Shown: positions 1-10,706 of the stretch, in pieces
Numbering within the stretch: the first letter of the stretch is position 1
How the letters are laid out: each line of letters opens with the position of its first letter
From: Serilophus lunatus
Lineage: Eukaryota; Chordata; Aves; Passeriformes; Eurylaimidae
Direction of reading: 5' to 3'
Assembly (NCBI GenBank): GCA_013399895.1
Contig: VXBA01001255.1
Coordinates: 3,764,692 to 3,828,691, forward strand
Length of the DNA: 64,000 nucleotides
The notes under the pieces: generated by a model
Databases searched by the model: none
What the model saw: the letters and a program-made list of their open reading frames with translations, nothing else
Told to the model about the DNA's origin: nothing
Position numbers and translations under genes: made by a program

Positions 1-2721
1 AGCCAAAGGACACATAACATTAAAGGCCACGGAAAGGGTTACAACCATTTATCATGCCACTTAAACAGAGATGTGCTTATCTGCTGAACTGCTGATAGCA
101 CAAGTGACTGGAATCAGCAGCAGGCAATATGGTGACAATAGAGTGAGTGGACAGTACACCAGGATTTTAAGACAGAAACGTCTCACAAGTATGTAAAGGA
201 CTGCAAAGACTCTGGAAACAGCATTTTTTCATTCACTTTCTTTGTTACACAATAGGAACATCCTCTGTTAGCTGTTAACTAAAGGATAAAAACAGGAACA
301 ACTGTGACATTCATTTAAGCTCCCGGAGGAAGCATCTGATACAACGTAAGTATTGATCAGTTTGGGACAACATCAAAAATCTCAATACATGGTTCTGTAA
401 CGTGCCAAAGAAAAAAGAAAAAAAGTATTTCCTGTATCCTTCTTCAGCAGCAGTGCAGAGAAGCTTCTGCTTTAGAAGTGAATTGCCAGTTCAGAGTCCA
501 TTCACTGGTGTGGAGAACAGCAGTTCCTGTAACAGCCAATCCTTCCCTCTCCTCTGCTGAAAAGCACCTCCACTCCTACTTTTTAAGGAAGCTGTTTGAC
601 ATCCTCATCCCTCGGCTGTTCATTCACTTTATCCCTTGAAAATGCTCCCCCCTCCCCTCTAGCACTGCTGATTCCCAGCCACTGGAAGGTAATTCATGAT
701 GAAAGCAACTCCCTGTGTGTTCTACACTCTGCACAGATCTGACTGGGAACACAACCTTTCCCAGCTCCAGCCTGTCCTGAGAGCACAGGCATGTGCTGGT
801 ACACTTTAATTCAACAGTATGCCATTTCACATTGCCTGTCTTTTCAGTTTTCTTATCCAATGAGAACATGATTCCTTTAAATCCCTGACTACAAAGGACT
901 TTCCTGAGCAGCTGCAGTACTAACAATGCATTTAATTTCATAAAATAGATAGCTTGACACAAACCATCAACACATCAGTTGTAAATAGGGAAGGAGGAAA
1001 TTTGTTTCAGCCAGTTTTAAAATACATGTGAGATGACATCTAAAGAAAATTAAATTTAATATTAAATTATAAGTATAGGAAGCATTTGCTGAGGTGTGGC
1101 TGTCTAAAAGAATTCATTTAACCACAAGGGCAAAAAAGAAAGTGTGTGCCTTGTTCACCTAGTAACTACCACAATGGGGCTCCTCTACAACAAACAGATT
1201 AAAGAAGGACAGAATTGTGTGCCTGGGCTGGTTCTGTGAGCAAACAGATTGAAGGTCAAGATCTTGAGAATTAAAAAAAAAATAAATCACTGCTTTAAAA
1301 GAAAAAAATGTATTTGCACTACAAAACTTAAAAAGACTGCAGAGATAGGAGCAAAAAAAGACTCATGCTTCCATGGGTGAGTGCATGTACAAAACATCGC
1401 TCAACCCAGGGTTGAAAAGAAAGTAAAGAATCCACTCTGGGGCACAAAACCTTCTGAAAGGGGAGTAATGGGAGAAGGTAATGCAGTAAATGCAGTTCAC
1501 TGTACATGCGATACAGTCAACCACACATTACATAATCAAATGGCCAGCTGCAGTCAATTATTTCAGCTCCTTTCAACAAGAAAGGGGTTTGCATCACCTT
1601 TGGGTGGATGTTTTTCACTTGTAGCTGTGCTCCCAAGAGAGGCCTTGTAGCAGAGGCTCTGATGGAGAGGGAATCACCTGCTCTCCAAAAAAAGTACCTG
1701 TGCAATACCCAAAACCTTGAGAACACAGTTCTCTCATCAGCTAAGATCACATAAGCTCTTCACCTCTGGATATGTAAAAAGCATCCAGACAGGTTTTATG
1801 GGATATGAAACAAGTTCATTTTTGAACAGAAACACAAGGTAAGCTCACATAACTTTCCATTTCCTACCTGCCACAGCAGAGTACACAGATTTCCTTAAAG
1901 CAATGCTCTAAAGCTCCAAATTCACTCAAAGCTGCAATCCAGACAAGATGCATTTCAGAAACTGGGGGCAAGGAAAGGAGAGCTGAGGTGCTCCATGACT
2001 CAGGGGCAGGTGACTCCAGCAGGTCCCCAGCTCAGGGCCAGAACAGTCTGGTGACACTGACACCAGCACAAGGCCCCATCACTCTCACATGATGTCACTG
2101 CCCTGTCACTGCAGTGTGTGCTGGGAACTCACTCAGGCAGCTCTGCTCACCTCTGAGCAAAGCCCACACGTTCACAGGAAAAACCTCTCTAGAAAACAAG
2201 GCAGTTTTCCTTATGCTGGAATTTGTGACCCCTATTTCCCTGTTCTTGCTCAAGAACTGGATTGGTAACTCACAAAATTGCTGCTGTTACTCTTCATTTT
2301 GCTTTCCAAGGTGGCACAGAAATTCACCAGAATTCCACCAGAAATTCATCATGAAAGTCTAAGCAGACACCCATAAGCAGTTTCAAAAATTTTCCAAAAG
2401 CTCTGTAAAAAATGCTTGTTTGATATATGGGTTTACAGAGATTTTTTTGCTAACACATCCCAGCATTGTGGGAACAAGAAAGGAAGAAACAGCTTCATTT
2501 TGATACTGGAGGTGCCAGATGCAAACATTTACAAATAGCTCCAGTTTTAGCAAAACTGAATTTAGGAAAGTGGACACACAGCCTGCCTACACGCCTAGAG
2601 TGTGGGTTTCTCTCCGTAGCCCAGTGTCAGATGAACAGAATATTCCGCACTCAATGAAACCCATCAGAAATGTAACATTTTCCCAATGACTGCCCTGAGC
2701 GTTGCCCTGCAGCTCCTCAGA

Positions 2722-2771
2722 GAACAAAGCAGACATTGCAGCACCTGAACAAAGCAGACATTGCAGCACCT
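2722..2771. repeat. 25-bp perfect tandem duplication
   Basis: Two exact copies of a 25-base unit beginning GAACAAAGCAGACATTGC lie head to tail (2722-2746 and 2747-2771). The exact identity implies a recent duplication or a locally collapsed or expanded assembly. Confidence 0.9.
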
Positions 2772-4052
2772 GAATCTGCAGCTGGTCCAGAGAGGTACCA
2801 CAAAGTTTCATTTCATTACTCTGCCTTTGTAAGAGCTCTGCCATCATCCAGAGGCCTGGTCACTGCTACATGTTACAGATGAAGATAGAAATAATTTTAA
2901 CTTGGTTATGCAACCTTTCAAAGCTGGTTCAATAATCAAACAAGAATGATTAAAAAGCCAAGACACATTCAACAGAAGGCTACTAAGGGAAGTCCAAAGT
3001 AACAGCTAAATCTAGAACTGAGAGGTCTGGAAGACAAGACTAATTTTTTTTAAATGAAAAGTATTATCACAAAATCATAACTGTCAGAGAAAACACTGCC
3101 TTTTTTTCTGTGTCACTCAACAGCAAATTAAAATGCAGCCGTGAATTTCCAAGAGGATGTTACATGCGTTTCACAGCCAACCCACAGAATGAGCTTTACA
3201 CTCAGTTCATTACACTCAAGCAGAATCCCAACCTGGATGAACTTCTCTAAAGCTCAAGAAGCAAAGACAAATAAGTAACTTTAAAAAAACTACATTTATC
3301 ATTTATACTGCAATGATGTGTCGGCTCAATCACTGCACTATAGACTAAAGGCTCTGCTAAAGAGATTTTTTTTTTTAATATTGCCTTAGGTTTGCACTCA
3401 TGCACCTATGAAATGAAGTGACACATGCCTGAAATTTCAACAGCCAAAAGACTTTTCTGGATGAAGCTCTGATGTTCATCAGAAGACCCCAACCAAAGCA
3501 AAAAATGCACATCAGCAGCATTTCAACAGTTCAGCTACAAACCCACTTCCCTTTTGCAGGTTCCTGGGCAACAGAAAGACACAGTACAAGTGATTTAGTC
3601 AGTTTTTAGTTGCAAATTCAAGAGTTAACATGAGATGCAACATAATCCAGTGTAACACTGGAGATGGAGTGACTTAGTATTTACTGGCTGAAGAACATCT
3701 AACAGAATGATAATAACTTTTACAGTTTCCTTGATAAGTCACACACATACGAAGCAACCAGCAATCAAAGTAAGACCTGAAAAAGTTGTGTGTAAAAATG
3801 CTTCACAAATGCCACAGCATTTATTAGAAAGACCATAATTTGTCTGGACAGTTTGTTTCACAAAGGATTGTTCTTCCCCTTTAGAGATCATGCTACAATA
3901 TATTCTATTAAATAATAATAATTCTAGATTAATCACAATAGAATAATACAGTACTTTCTGTTATCTTTGAAGACATCCTCCTAAGACAGAGGCATTAAAG
4001 TAACCATTCACAACCAGGTTAAGTGTTAGAATCTGTTGCCACTTCAACTCAG

Positions 4053-4130
4053 GTTTCATTTCTAACCTGTTATACTCAGGTAAGTGACGAAGTTTATTTT
4101 CTATCCTGTTACACTCAGGTAAGAGATGAA
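4053..4130. repeat. 39-bp imperfect tandem duplication
   Basis: Two copies with a 39-base period share the core CCTGTTAYACTCAGGTAAG, at 4066 and again at 4105, with a few substitutions between copies. Confidence 0.75.
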
Positions 4131-7100
4131 GCTGCAGGACAGTTCTGTGCTGCCACATGTGTAAGGACAACCCAACAGGACTGCTAGAGAGCAGTTCTGG
4201 TGTATGGAAACATTTCTATCTTACAGTTGTTGTTCACTGTGAAACCCAAGATGCCTCTCCTTCAAAAGCTTTTCACATCTTTACTAGACAATAATCAGTA
4301 TTTAAGCAAATGAAAATGCTTTTGCAAATCAATGCCAACCTGTCATTGCATCAGAACTCTTGCTAAAAATTTTACATAAGACTAAAAATAAAACTGAAGA
4401 GAAATTTTACAGTTTGTTGGCTTACTGCAATCCTCAGAGTGCTTCCACCTAAACTAATCTGAACAGACTGAACACACCTTCATTCTTCACTTGTTGGGCC
4501 AGATTTTTGGTTTCTTTTTCTAAAGCTGTTTTTTCCTTAACTACTGTCTACTGCAACACCTTGCAAAAGAAACTCTACTAGCAAAACAAACTTTCCTGCT
4601 GTTTTCAATTAATAACCAACCTACCGGTATTTTGTACGGTGTCTTTCACAAGAACTCTGTCAAAAATGACCTTCCCAGACTAAGCTTTATGTCACCAAGT
4701 AACACTGCCAACAGGGAAACAAATCCTAGATACAATTCTATTTTTAACTGAAGTTTATTAAAAAAAAGGCTTTAACTAAAGAAGTTCTGTTCTACATGAC
4801 AAGACACAAAATGCAGCTCTACTGTATAACACAGGTTTCAACTAAATCAAGAGGGATTGGGACAGAAAGGTCCACAAAGCCAGTTATTGCACATAATCTA
4901 ATGTGAGATAATTTCAAACAGCTCTTCTGGCTTCAGGTTTATGTATTTGGTTACAATTCCACGTGTAAAGTTAACCAGAGCAGCAAGACACACACATTTC
5001 GAAGTGATGCAGCAAGGTAAAAGGAGATGAAGTGGATGGAAAAGCATCACACCATCTAAGAAAAACACAGAATTCTTAAGTTTCAGAAGAGATGCAGTTG
5101 ACCAACACCATTTGTATTCCATACCAAACAGAGGGACTCATGGTCTTCCTGTATTTACACTCAGCACATAGAGGGGGGAAAAAAAGAAACACACCGGAGT
5201 CCCACCTACATTCTCCCTTCCCAACATTAATTCACTTTTGCCCAAGATCAAATAGAAGATGCTGCTGTAAATCAGACACAAAATTATTAGGGTATTGGTA
5301 AGAAGAAAAACGGACTCTAGGATGTTCCCATCCACACAGAAACCCTCGAGGGCTGCAGCACAGACAGGACAGCTGGGACTGAAGGGAGAATCACTGGGAC
5401 ATCCAGCCCAGGCTCAACCTGACACAGCTCCTGCCACAGCTCACACAGAGACCTGCTTTGATGCACATGCTGGAAGGGAAGGGAGGGGAGCAGACAGCGG
5501 GCACTGTCAGGATTTCCTTGATTTTATCATTTAACACCTAATCTCAATTATTTTTCTCAGGTTTCTAATCTGACTCCAGTAAGAGCCTTGGCAGTGCCAA
5601 GGGACAAAGCTCAGCATTTCCATCCTTGCCTTGAACGTGGGTCACGTGCTTTACAGGACAAGGGTCACCTAAACTTTACCCCTGCTCAGGTCACAAGTTT
5701 GATACTTGAACAATAGCACAGGGTTCCTTCAAGGCACCACCAGGTTTTCCATCAATCCCATGCACGTGGTTAATAATGTGGTCACATTAACTGCAGGTCT
5801 GGAGTATATTAAAGCACAACTCCAAAACGAAGTTCATCAGTTAAGGTTTAACAAGTGAGGCTGCATTTGTTCCCATCACAAGTCATGGGGTACACCCTGA
5901 GAGGGTTATTTTTTGCCATACAAGGCTCCCAGGGTAGGAAGCTCCCCTACCAGGGGAAAACAACACACAACCAAGAGCATCCTTTTACTGAGAACTTCAT
6001 GGGGTCACTGCAGGCTTTACCTACAGACTTGCAACCTGCTGTTCACAGAGTGTCTTCAGGACAGAACAACTCAAGTTAAGAAAATGAGTCTCTACCTCAG
6101 CAATCAATGCAATGCCAGAGCAGCAGCACTACTTTTCCCTCTCAGATTTTACTAGCTCTGCTCACACCCTGTCAGTCAGTACCACTACAATCCTGTGTGC
6201 ACCCACCTCCTGACACTGGGAGCATCACCTGTGCAGAGCACAATTACCTGAAGGCAGGGGAAGAAATCAAATTTATGACTGAGAACACAACCAGAACAGA
6301 GCACACTCTCTGTGACAGGCCCACTATACCTGTCACAGAGCCACAACTCCTGCTCACACTGCACAGGCTGCAGCACCGACAGCCCTTCTCACAAACCTGC
6401 AGTGCCAGGCCACTGCCACCATACAGATCTTGGCACATTTGGCACTGGAGTTTGGCACCAGGTTTGCTTAAAATGGCTCTTTTCAAAGGTTGTTTCCAGA
6501 ACATGCAAAAGTGCTGTGAAATTCCAACCGTGGCATTAGTGTCTGCATGATCCCTGAGTGCTGGAAAACACCACTCAGGGGGATGGTGAGGCTCTGTTCT
6601 TCTCAAATCTGATTTTTCTAGAGCGTTTCTCCAGTATCCCTGGAAACAAACCAGTAAAATACTTTAGTCCTGTAAGGATGTGAAAGAGTCAACTATAACC
6701 TCTAATTAATATCAGGTAGTATTATGTACAATATTAAAGTAAAAAAAAAAAAATCAGTATTCCAGATATTCCTTAAAATTAGGGTTGTGATTTTTCTCCT
6801 CCATTATGACATTAACTTGTTTCTGATGATTTTTTTCCCACCCTCTATTTGTTGCAGCAGGGTCTTGATCTATGACTTAAATATAAGAATTATCCCTAAG
6901 ATTCCCCTACATTGTTTTTGACAATAGGAAAATAAGTTCAGAACAAGTGAGCCCAGAACTAAGCACAGGGAATTGCCTCCTGGAACCCACACCTGAACAA
7001 AACTTGCAGATTGCTGATTTAAGCTGCCTAATAACACTATAAAATCCAGAAAAACAATTGTCTTCCTATTTTTCATAGCTCTTCAAGAAGCCCAGCTTCA

Positions 7101-7784
7101 GGAAATCCAATCTTAGCCCTGGGTAGTGTTAAGCAACACAGCTGCTAACTATGACCCAAAAAACCCAGAGTTTTTAGTTCTCCAGTCCTTCTCTCAACAC
7201 TTTAAAACACTGAGCCTCACAATGTGAACAGACACCTGCCAAAAATCCAAAACTAAGGCTTATAAAATGATAGAAAAATAATGGTTTAAAGCTCAGACAA
7301 GAACAGACGACTGAAGACTTTCAGAAAAAGAACAACTCAAAGGCAATACAGAACAACTTTTTTTTCTCATAAAAAGCCATTTCAAATGTCTTTAACAGCC
7401 TTTTGAAACATCTTCAGCTCTTTCAGTTTCTGACTTTCAGTGTCTCAAACCTCTAGGCTTAACCATCTCCTCCCCCAAGTCACTGGCAGCAGAAGTGCTC
7501 ATAGCAGCCACTGAGTACATTTGCTTGTCAATAGAATAAACCTCTGCCTCATGCTGTTTTGACGATTTCCTTATACAAAAAACCACACCAGCCACATGTG
7601 TGGCTTTACTGTGTCCTGCTTGCAATATTTTAACTTCTGAAAAGCAGTTTTATAAGCAGGTAAAGGAACCCAACGCCAAAGCCAGAATGCCACTCTTCTG
7701 GTCTCACACACAGGTTCCAATTCCAGGAGAAATCCTCTCCTGCTCTGCACAGTCTCGCTGCAACGACACACACACCAGGCTCAC

Positions 7785-7898
7785 CTGTGCAGATTATTTT
7801 CCAGGACAAGAGCCAAAACCCGCAATCCTACATCATAATGATCTCCCTGAAGTCCTTCTGCCAGACCTAAAAGGGCAGGCAGCTTTTCCAAATACCAC
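7785..7898 (-). other. Candidate minus-strand exon, 38 codons, unidentified
   Basis: Read on the minus strand, a strong acceptor (TTGTTTTTGCAG) ends at 7899 and a strong donor (CACAG followed by GTGAGC) begins at 7784. They bracket exactly 114 bases that are open in the frame reading WYLEKLPALLGLAEGL and continuing GDHYDVGLRVLALVLENNL. The composition (leucine-rich, helical, few Cys or Pro) looks like an alpha-helical repeat rather than random sequence. I do not recognise the family. No in-frame ATG precedes it within the block, and joining it to the donor at 8144 meets an in-frame stop with no later ATG, so it is either an untranslated or alternative exon or belongs to a gene whose start I cannot see. 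A weak acceptor at 7570 would join it in frame to a further open stretch ending at a stop near 7437. Confidence 0.35.
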
Positions 7899-7999
7899 CT
7901 GCAAAAACAAGGGCACGTACTCCTCCGGCTCTGAAAAACACCGACCCTCCCACCGGCACAGCAGCCGCTGGGTTTTGTCCTCTCATTATTGAGCCGCAG

Positions 8000-8880
8000 A
8001 GCGGAATCAACCCGCAGCCAACGAACCGGGACAGGCCGATGAACGGAGGAGAGAAGAAACCTGCCGAGAAACAAAGAGACCGCGGGCCAGCGCTGCCCGC
8101 CCGGCGGCCCCGACCGAGAGGGGGCTGCGAGGGCAGGACTCACCTCCCGGCCCTCCCGTCCCCTCTGTCCCCCCGCTCCCAAATCCCTGCGTCTCACCCA
8201 CGGACCTGGCGCGGCCCAGCCCCCCCGCCTGCCCCCGCCCGGGGGAGGTCGGTCTGTCTGTCAGTCTGCCTGTCTGTCTGTCGGCCAGTCTCCCTCCGGG
8301 GCTGAAGGCGAAGAGGATCGCTGGCCCCGCCGCCCCGTCCCGCCTCGCCTCATCTCATCCCGTCCCGTCCCGTTTCGTGCCGCCGACCCCCGCGCCGCCC
8401 CCTCGGGAAGCCCGGGCAGAGCCCGCGGGGCTGGAAGCGCCGGCACCGAGCGAGCATCCACCCACCCGAGCATCCACCCATCCACCCACCCATCCATCTA
8501 CCCATTCACTNCACCGGCAGCGGGGGCGGGACCGGCGGGACGCGGAGCCCCGGGCGGGCGCCGGGGATGGGGCGCTGGGCTGGGAACGGGGATGGGGCTG
8601 TGAGCTTTGGGCTGGGAACAAGGATGGGAGTGTGGGCTCTGCGCTGGGAACAGCGATGGGGGTCTGAGCTTTGGGCCGGGAACAGCGATGGGGGTCTGGT
8701 GTTGGGGCCGCTGCGGTCCCGGTGCGGGAACGGCCGCTGGCGGCAGCACCTGCGCCCTCAGGTGACGGCCGGAGCCGACTCGCCGCCTTCTTCCTCCCTC
8801 GTGTTCCCACCCGCCGAAAGCCCAAGGTGCACTGAGGGATCCAGGGCCGCGAAACAAGGCGTTCGCTGGCGCTGGTAAAA
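8000..8880 (-). promoter_or_regulatory. CCDC186: CpG island promoter, probably of CCDC186 (minus strand)
   Basis: This is a GC- and CpG-rich stretch in otherwise A/T-rich DNA. On the minus strand it contains a consensus donor (GGGAG followed by GTGAGTCC) whose exon ends at 8144, giving a plausible untranslated first exon of roughly 8144-8300. Mammalian gene order places CCDC186 head-to-head with TDRD1, which supports the name, but no CCDC186 coding sequence is in the window. The island includes a TCTG-rich run (about 8251-8290), a CATC/CACC-rich run (about 8455-8510, with one N at 8511), and a 32-bp minisatellite. Confidence 0.5.
8577..8704. repeat. 32-bp minisatellite, four copies
   Basis: Four consecutive 32-base units start at 8577, 8609, 8641 and 8673. 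Each begins GGGCTGGGAAC or a close variant (GCGCTGGGAAC, GGGCCGGGAAC) and ends in a GTGAGCTTT-like tail. It lies inside the CpG island. Confidence 0.85.
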
Positions 8881-8907
8881 GCTCCAAGCGGCTGGGTATG
8901 GGACATG

Positions 8908-9147
8908 CTCTTAAGCTGCGCCAGGGGAGATTTAGGTCGGACGTAAGGAGGAATTTCTGCACAGAAAGGGGGATTAGACACCGGAATGGGCTGCCCGGGG
9001 AGGCGGGGGGGTCGCGGTCCCTGGAGGTGTTCAAGAAGAGACGGGATGTGGCGCTCGGTGCCATGCTCTGGTGACTGGGTGGTGTTCGGTCACAGGTTGG
9101 ACTCGGTGGGCTCAGAGGTCTTTTCCAACTAAAAGATTGTGTGATCT
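8908..9147 (+). mobile_element. CR1 LINE 3' end
   Basis: This shows the familiar CR1 3' untranslated sequence: a GCGCCAGGGGAGATTTAGG-type start, then GGCTGCCCGGGGAGG, CCTGGAGGTGTTCAAGA, TTGGACTCGGTGGGCTCAGA and GGTCTTTTCCAAC, ending in a degenerate octamer. It is 5'-truncated, as is usual for CR1. It sits directly at the edge of the CpG island. Confidence 0.9.
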
Positions 9148-9835
9148 CACACAGAAGATAATATAGAACATGTGAAGGAAATCATTTCAATCTGGATGTG
9201 GGTTTTTTTCTTCTATTTAAACACAGGACGTTTCTGGACAAGGGATCTCGTGTCAGGCACTCCATGGCAGTACCCGAGACCACAGCCTCGAGGAGCTGCT
9301 GTGCAGGAGGGGCTCTTCACACCAGCAGTTTTCAGAGAGATGGACACAAAGCTGCCTCTCCTTTTTGCAAGATCGGTGCACAAATAGAATCCTTTCTCCC
9401 TGAAGTAAAAACAGCATCTCCTTCTCCAGAACCAACCCCTACACATGACGCCAAAACCCTCCACACCCACATACCAGGTCAGGGGCAGTGATGTTAATAA
9501 ACAGAGTCCAGCTTAACACCTGCCAGGACTCCATTCCTTGTTCTGATTAGGTAAAAAAAGGAAAAATACGTGAAAAGTTTGCTGGGCATCAAAAATCCGG
9601 ACTACACTTCAGTGCTGGGAGCAGCAATTTTTCAGTGGAACACAAAGCTTATTGGAATCTGGAGCACAGCATGAATGGTGTTTTATTTACTACAAAATAA
9701 ATTGGAAAAAAAAAACCTTAGCAGATAAGCTATTGACTAAAATCAGTTGTGTTTTACTGTAGCAGCTCAGGTAAAATAAGCACTGGCATCTCTCCTGCAG
9801 TAACTTCTTAAACATAACAATAAAAAAGCAAGTTA
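9148..9835. other. Intergenic, nothing recognised
   Basis: I see no exon, RNA gene or recognised repeat here. Short open frames on both strands overlap one another and show no family features. Confidence 0.5.
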
Positions 9836-9935
9836 AAATCATTGAATAATTTAGGCTGGAAGGGACCTCAAGAACTTACCTACTCCAATCCTTAACTCAT
9901 AGCAAGGTTAACTTTGATGCTAGATCAGACTGTTC
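9836..9935 (-). mobile_element. CR1 LINE 3' end fragment, reverse orientation
   Basis: The sequence ATTTAGGCTGGAAGGGACCT followed by a run resembling CTACTCCAATCC is the reverse complement of a CR1 terminus (GGTCCCTTCCAACC type). It is short and diverged. Confidence 0.7.
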
Positions 9936-10191
9936 CTGTATTTTGGCTAATTTACATACATAGAAAAACATACACATTCCTACATATATGAAGTAATCAC
10001 AGTGATGACTTTTTCAGTTTGTACTGTGGCTGACCTTGAAAATAGAATATACTGCATAACTTTACTTGCAAACAGTAACTGGGAGAGTTATTTCAGAGCA
10101 AGTTATGTTTCTCCATATTCTTTCTAGGTATTTGGAATTTCAGAGCTGCAAATGCAAATTTTGGGGTCCTACAAAATACCCCATTGAAACC

Positions 10192-10701
10192 TGGCATTTA
10201 ACCCCAGCCAGCAACTAAGTCCCACACAGCTGCTGGCTTGCTCCCCTCCCCAGGAGGGTGAGGGAGAGAACTGGAAGACTCAAAACTCGTGGGTTGAGAT
10301 AAAGACAGTTTAATGTGACAGAAAATAATGATAAAGGAATTAGAATGTACAGAACCAGTAATGCACAATCCAATTGCTTACTGCACTGATCAATGTCCAG
10401 GGAGTCCCCAAACAGTGGTCCCTGATCAGCTTTTCCCTCAGTTTATATACTGAGGATGATTCCATTTGGTATGGAATATCCCTTTGGCCAGCTGGGGGCA
10501 GCTGTCCTGGCTGTGCCTCTTATGCCCTTATGCTGGCAGGGCATAAGAATTTGGAAAGTCCTTGACAAAGTACAAACACTGGTTAGAAACAACTAAAAAC
10601 ATTAGTGTGTTATCAACATTATTCTCGTCCTAAATCCAAAGCACAGCTCTGTACCAGCTAGTAAGAATCAAATTAACTCTATCCCAGCCAAAACCAGGAC
10701 A
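10192..10701 (-). mobile_element. Solo LTR of a bird ERVL-type endogenous retrovirus
   Basis: On the minus strand the element begins TGTCCTGGTTTTGGCTGG and ends in GGCTGGGGTTAAATGCCA, the ends of the widespread bird ERVL LTR. Inside, on the minus strand, are a TATATAAAC-type TATA box (about 10440), an ATTAAACTGTCTTTATCTC polyadenylation region (about 10295-10315) and the motif complementary to CTCAACCCACGAGTTTT. A 5-bp direct repeat AAACC flanks it (10187-10191 and 10702-10706), so both ends are intact. There is no internal gag, pol or env region, which identifies it as a solo LTR formed by recombination. Confidence 0.92.
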
Positions 10702-10706
10702 AAACC

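Larger units (their letters stand above)
1..7784. other. Non-coding stretch, probably intron 1 of a minus-strand gene (CCDC186 by synteny)
   Basis: I see no recognisable protein-coding exon of a known family in this stretch on either strand. A minus-strand splice donor in the CpG island at 8144 points into it. In mammals the gene head-to-head with TDRD1 is CCDC186, whose first exon is non-coding and whose start codon lies in a large second exon. No such large exon is present here, so this DNA would be its first intron; that assignment is inference. It holds A/T-rich sequence, two small tandem duplications (2722-2771 and 4053-4130), and scattered short open frames with no family signal. A possible exon continuing the block at 7785-7898 is noted at about 7440-7569. 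Confidence 0.4.

Noticed and set aside
624..962. 112-codon minus-strand frame
   Set aside because: Looks protein-like in places but has no clear splice sites at its ends and no recognisable family.
2587..2847. Minus-strand frame reading LLQRQSNEMKLCGTSLDQLQ
   Set aside because: A weak acceptor exists, but the frame is partly made by the 25-bp duplication and the peptide matches nothing known to me.
6244..6606. Cys-rich 120-codon minus-strand frame with a good acceptor near 6645
   Set aside because: The acceptor is good, but the downstream sequence has no usable donor in a sensible place and the cysteines do not fit a known finger.
8355..9064. Long minus-strand frames across the left CpG island (188 and 208 codons)
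   Set aside because: They are created by GC-rich, minisatellite and CATC-repeat sequence plus a CR1; codon content is repetitive Pro/Ser/Arg, and one spans an N.
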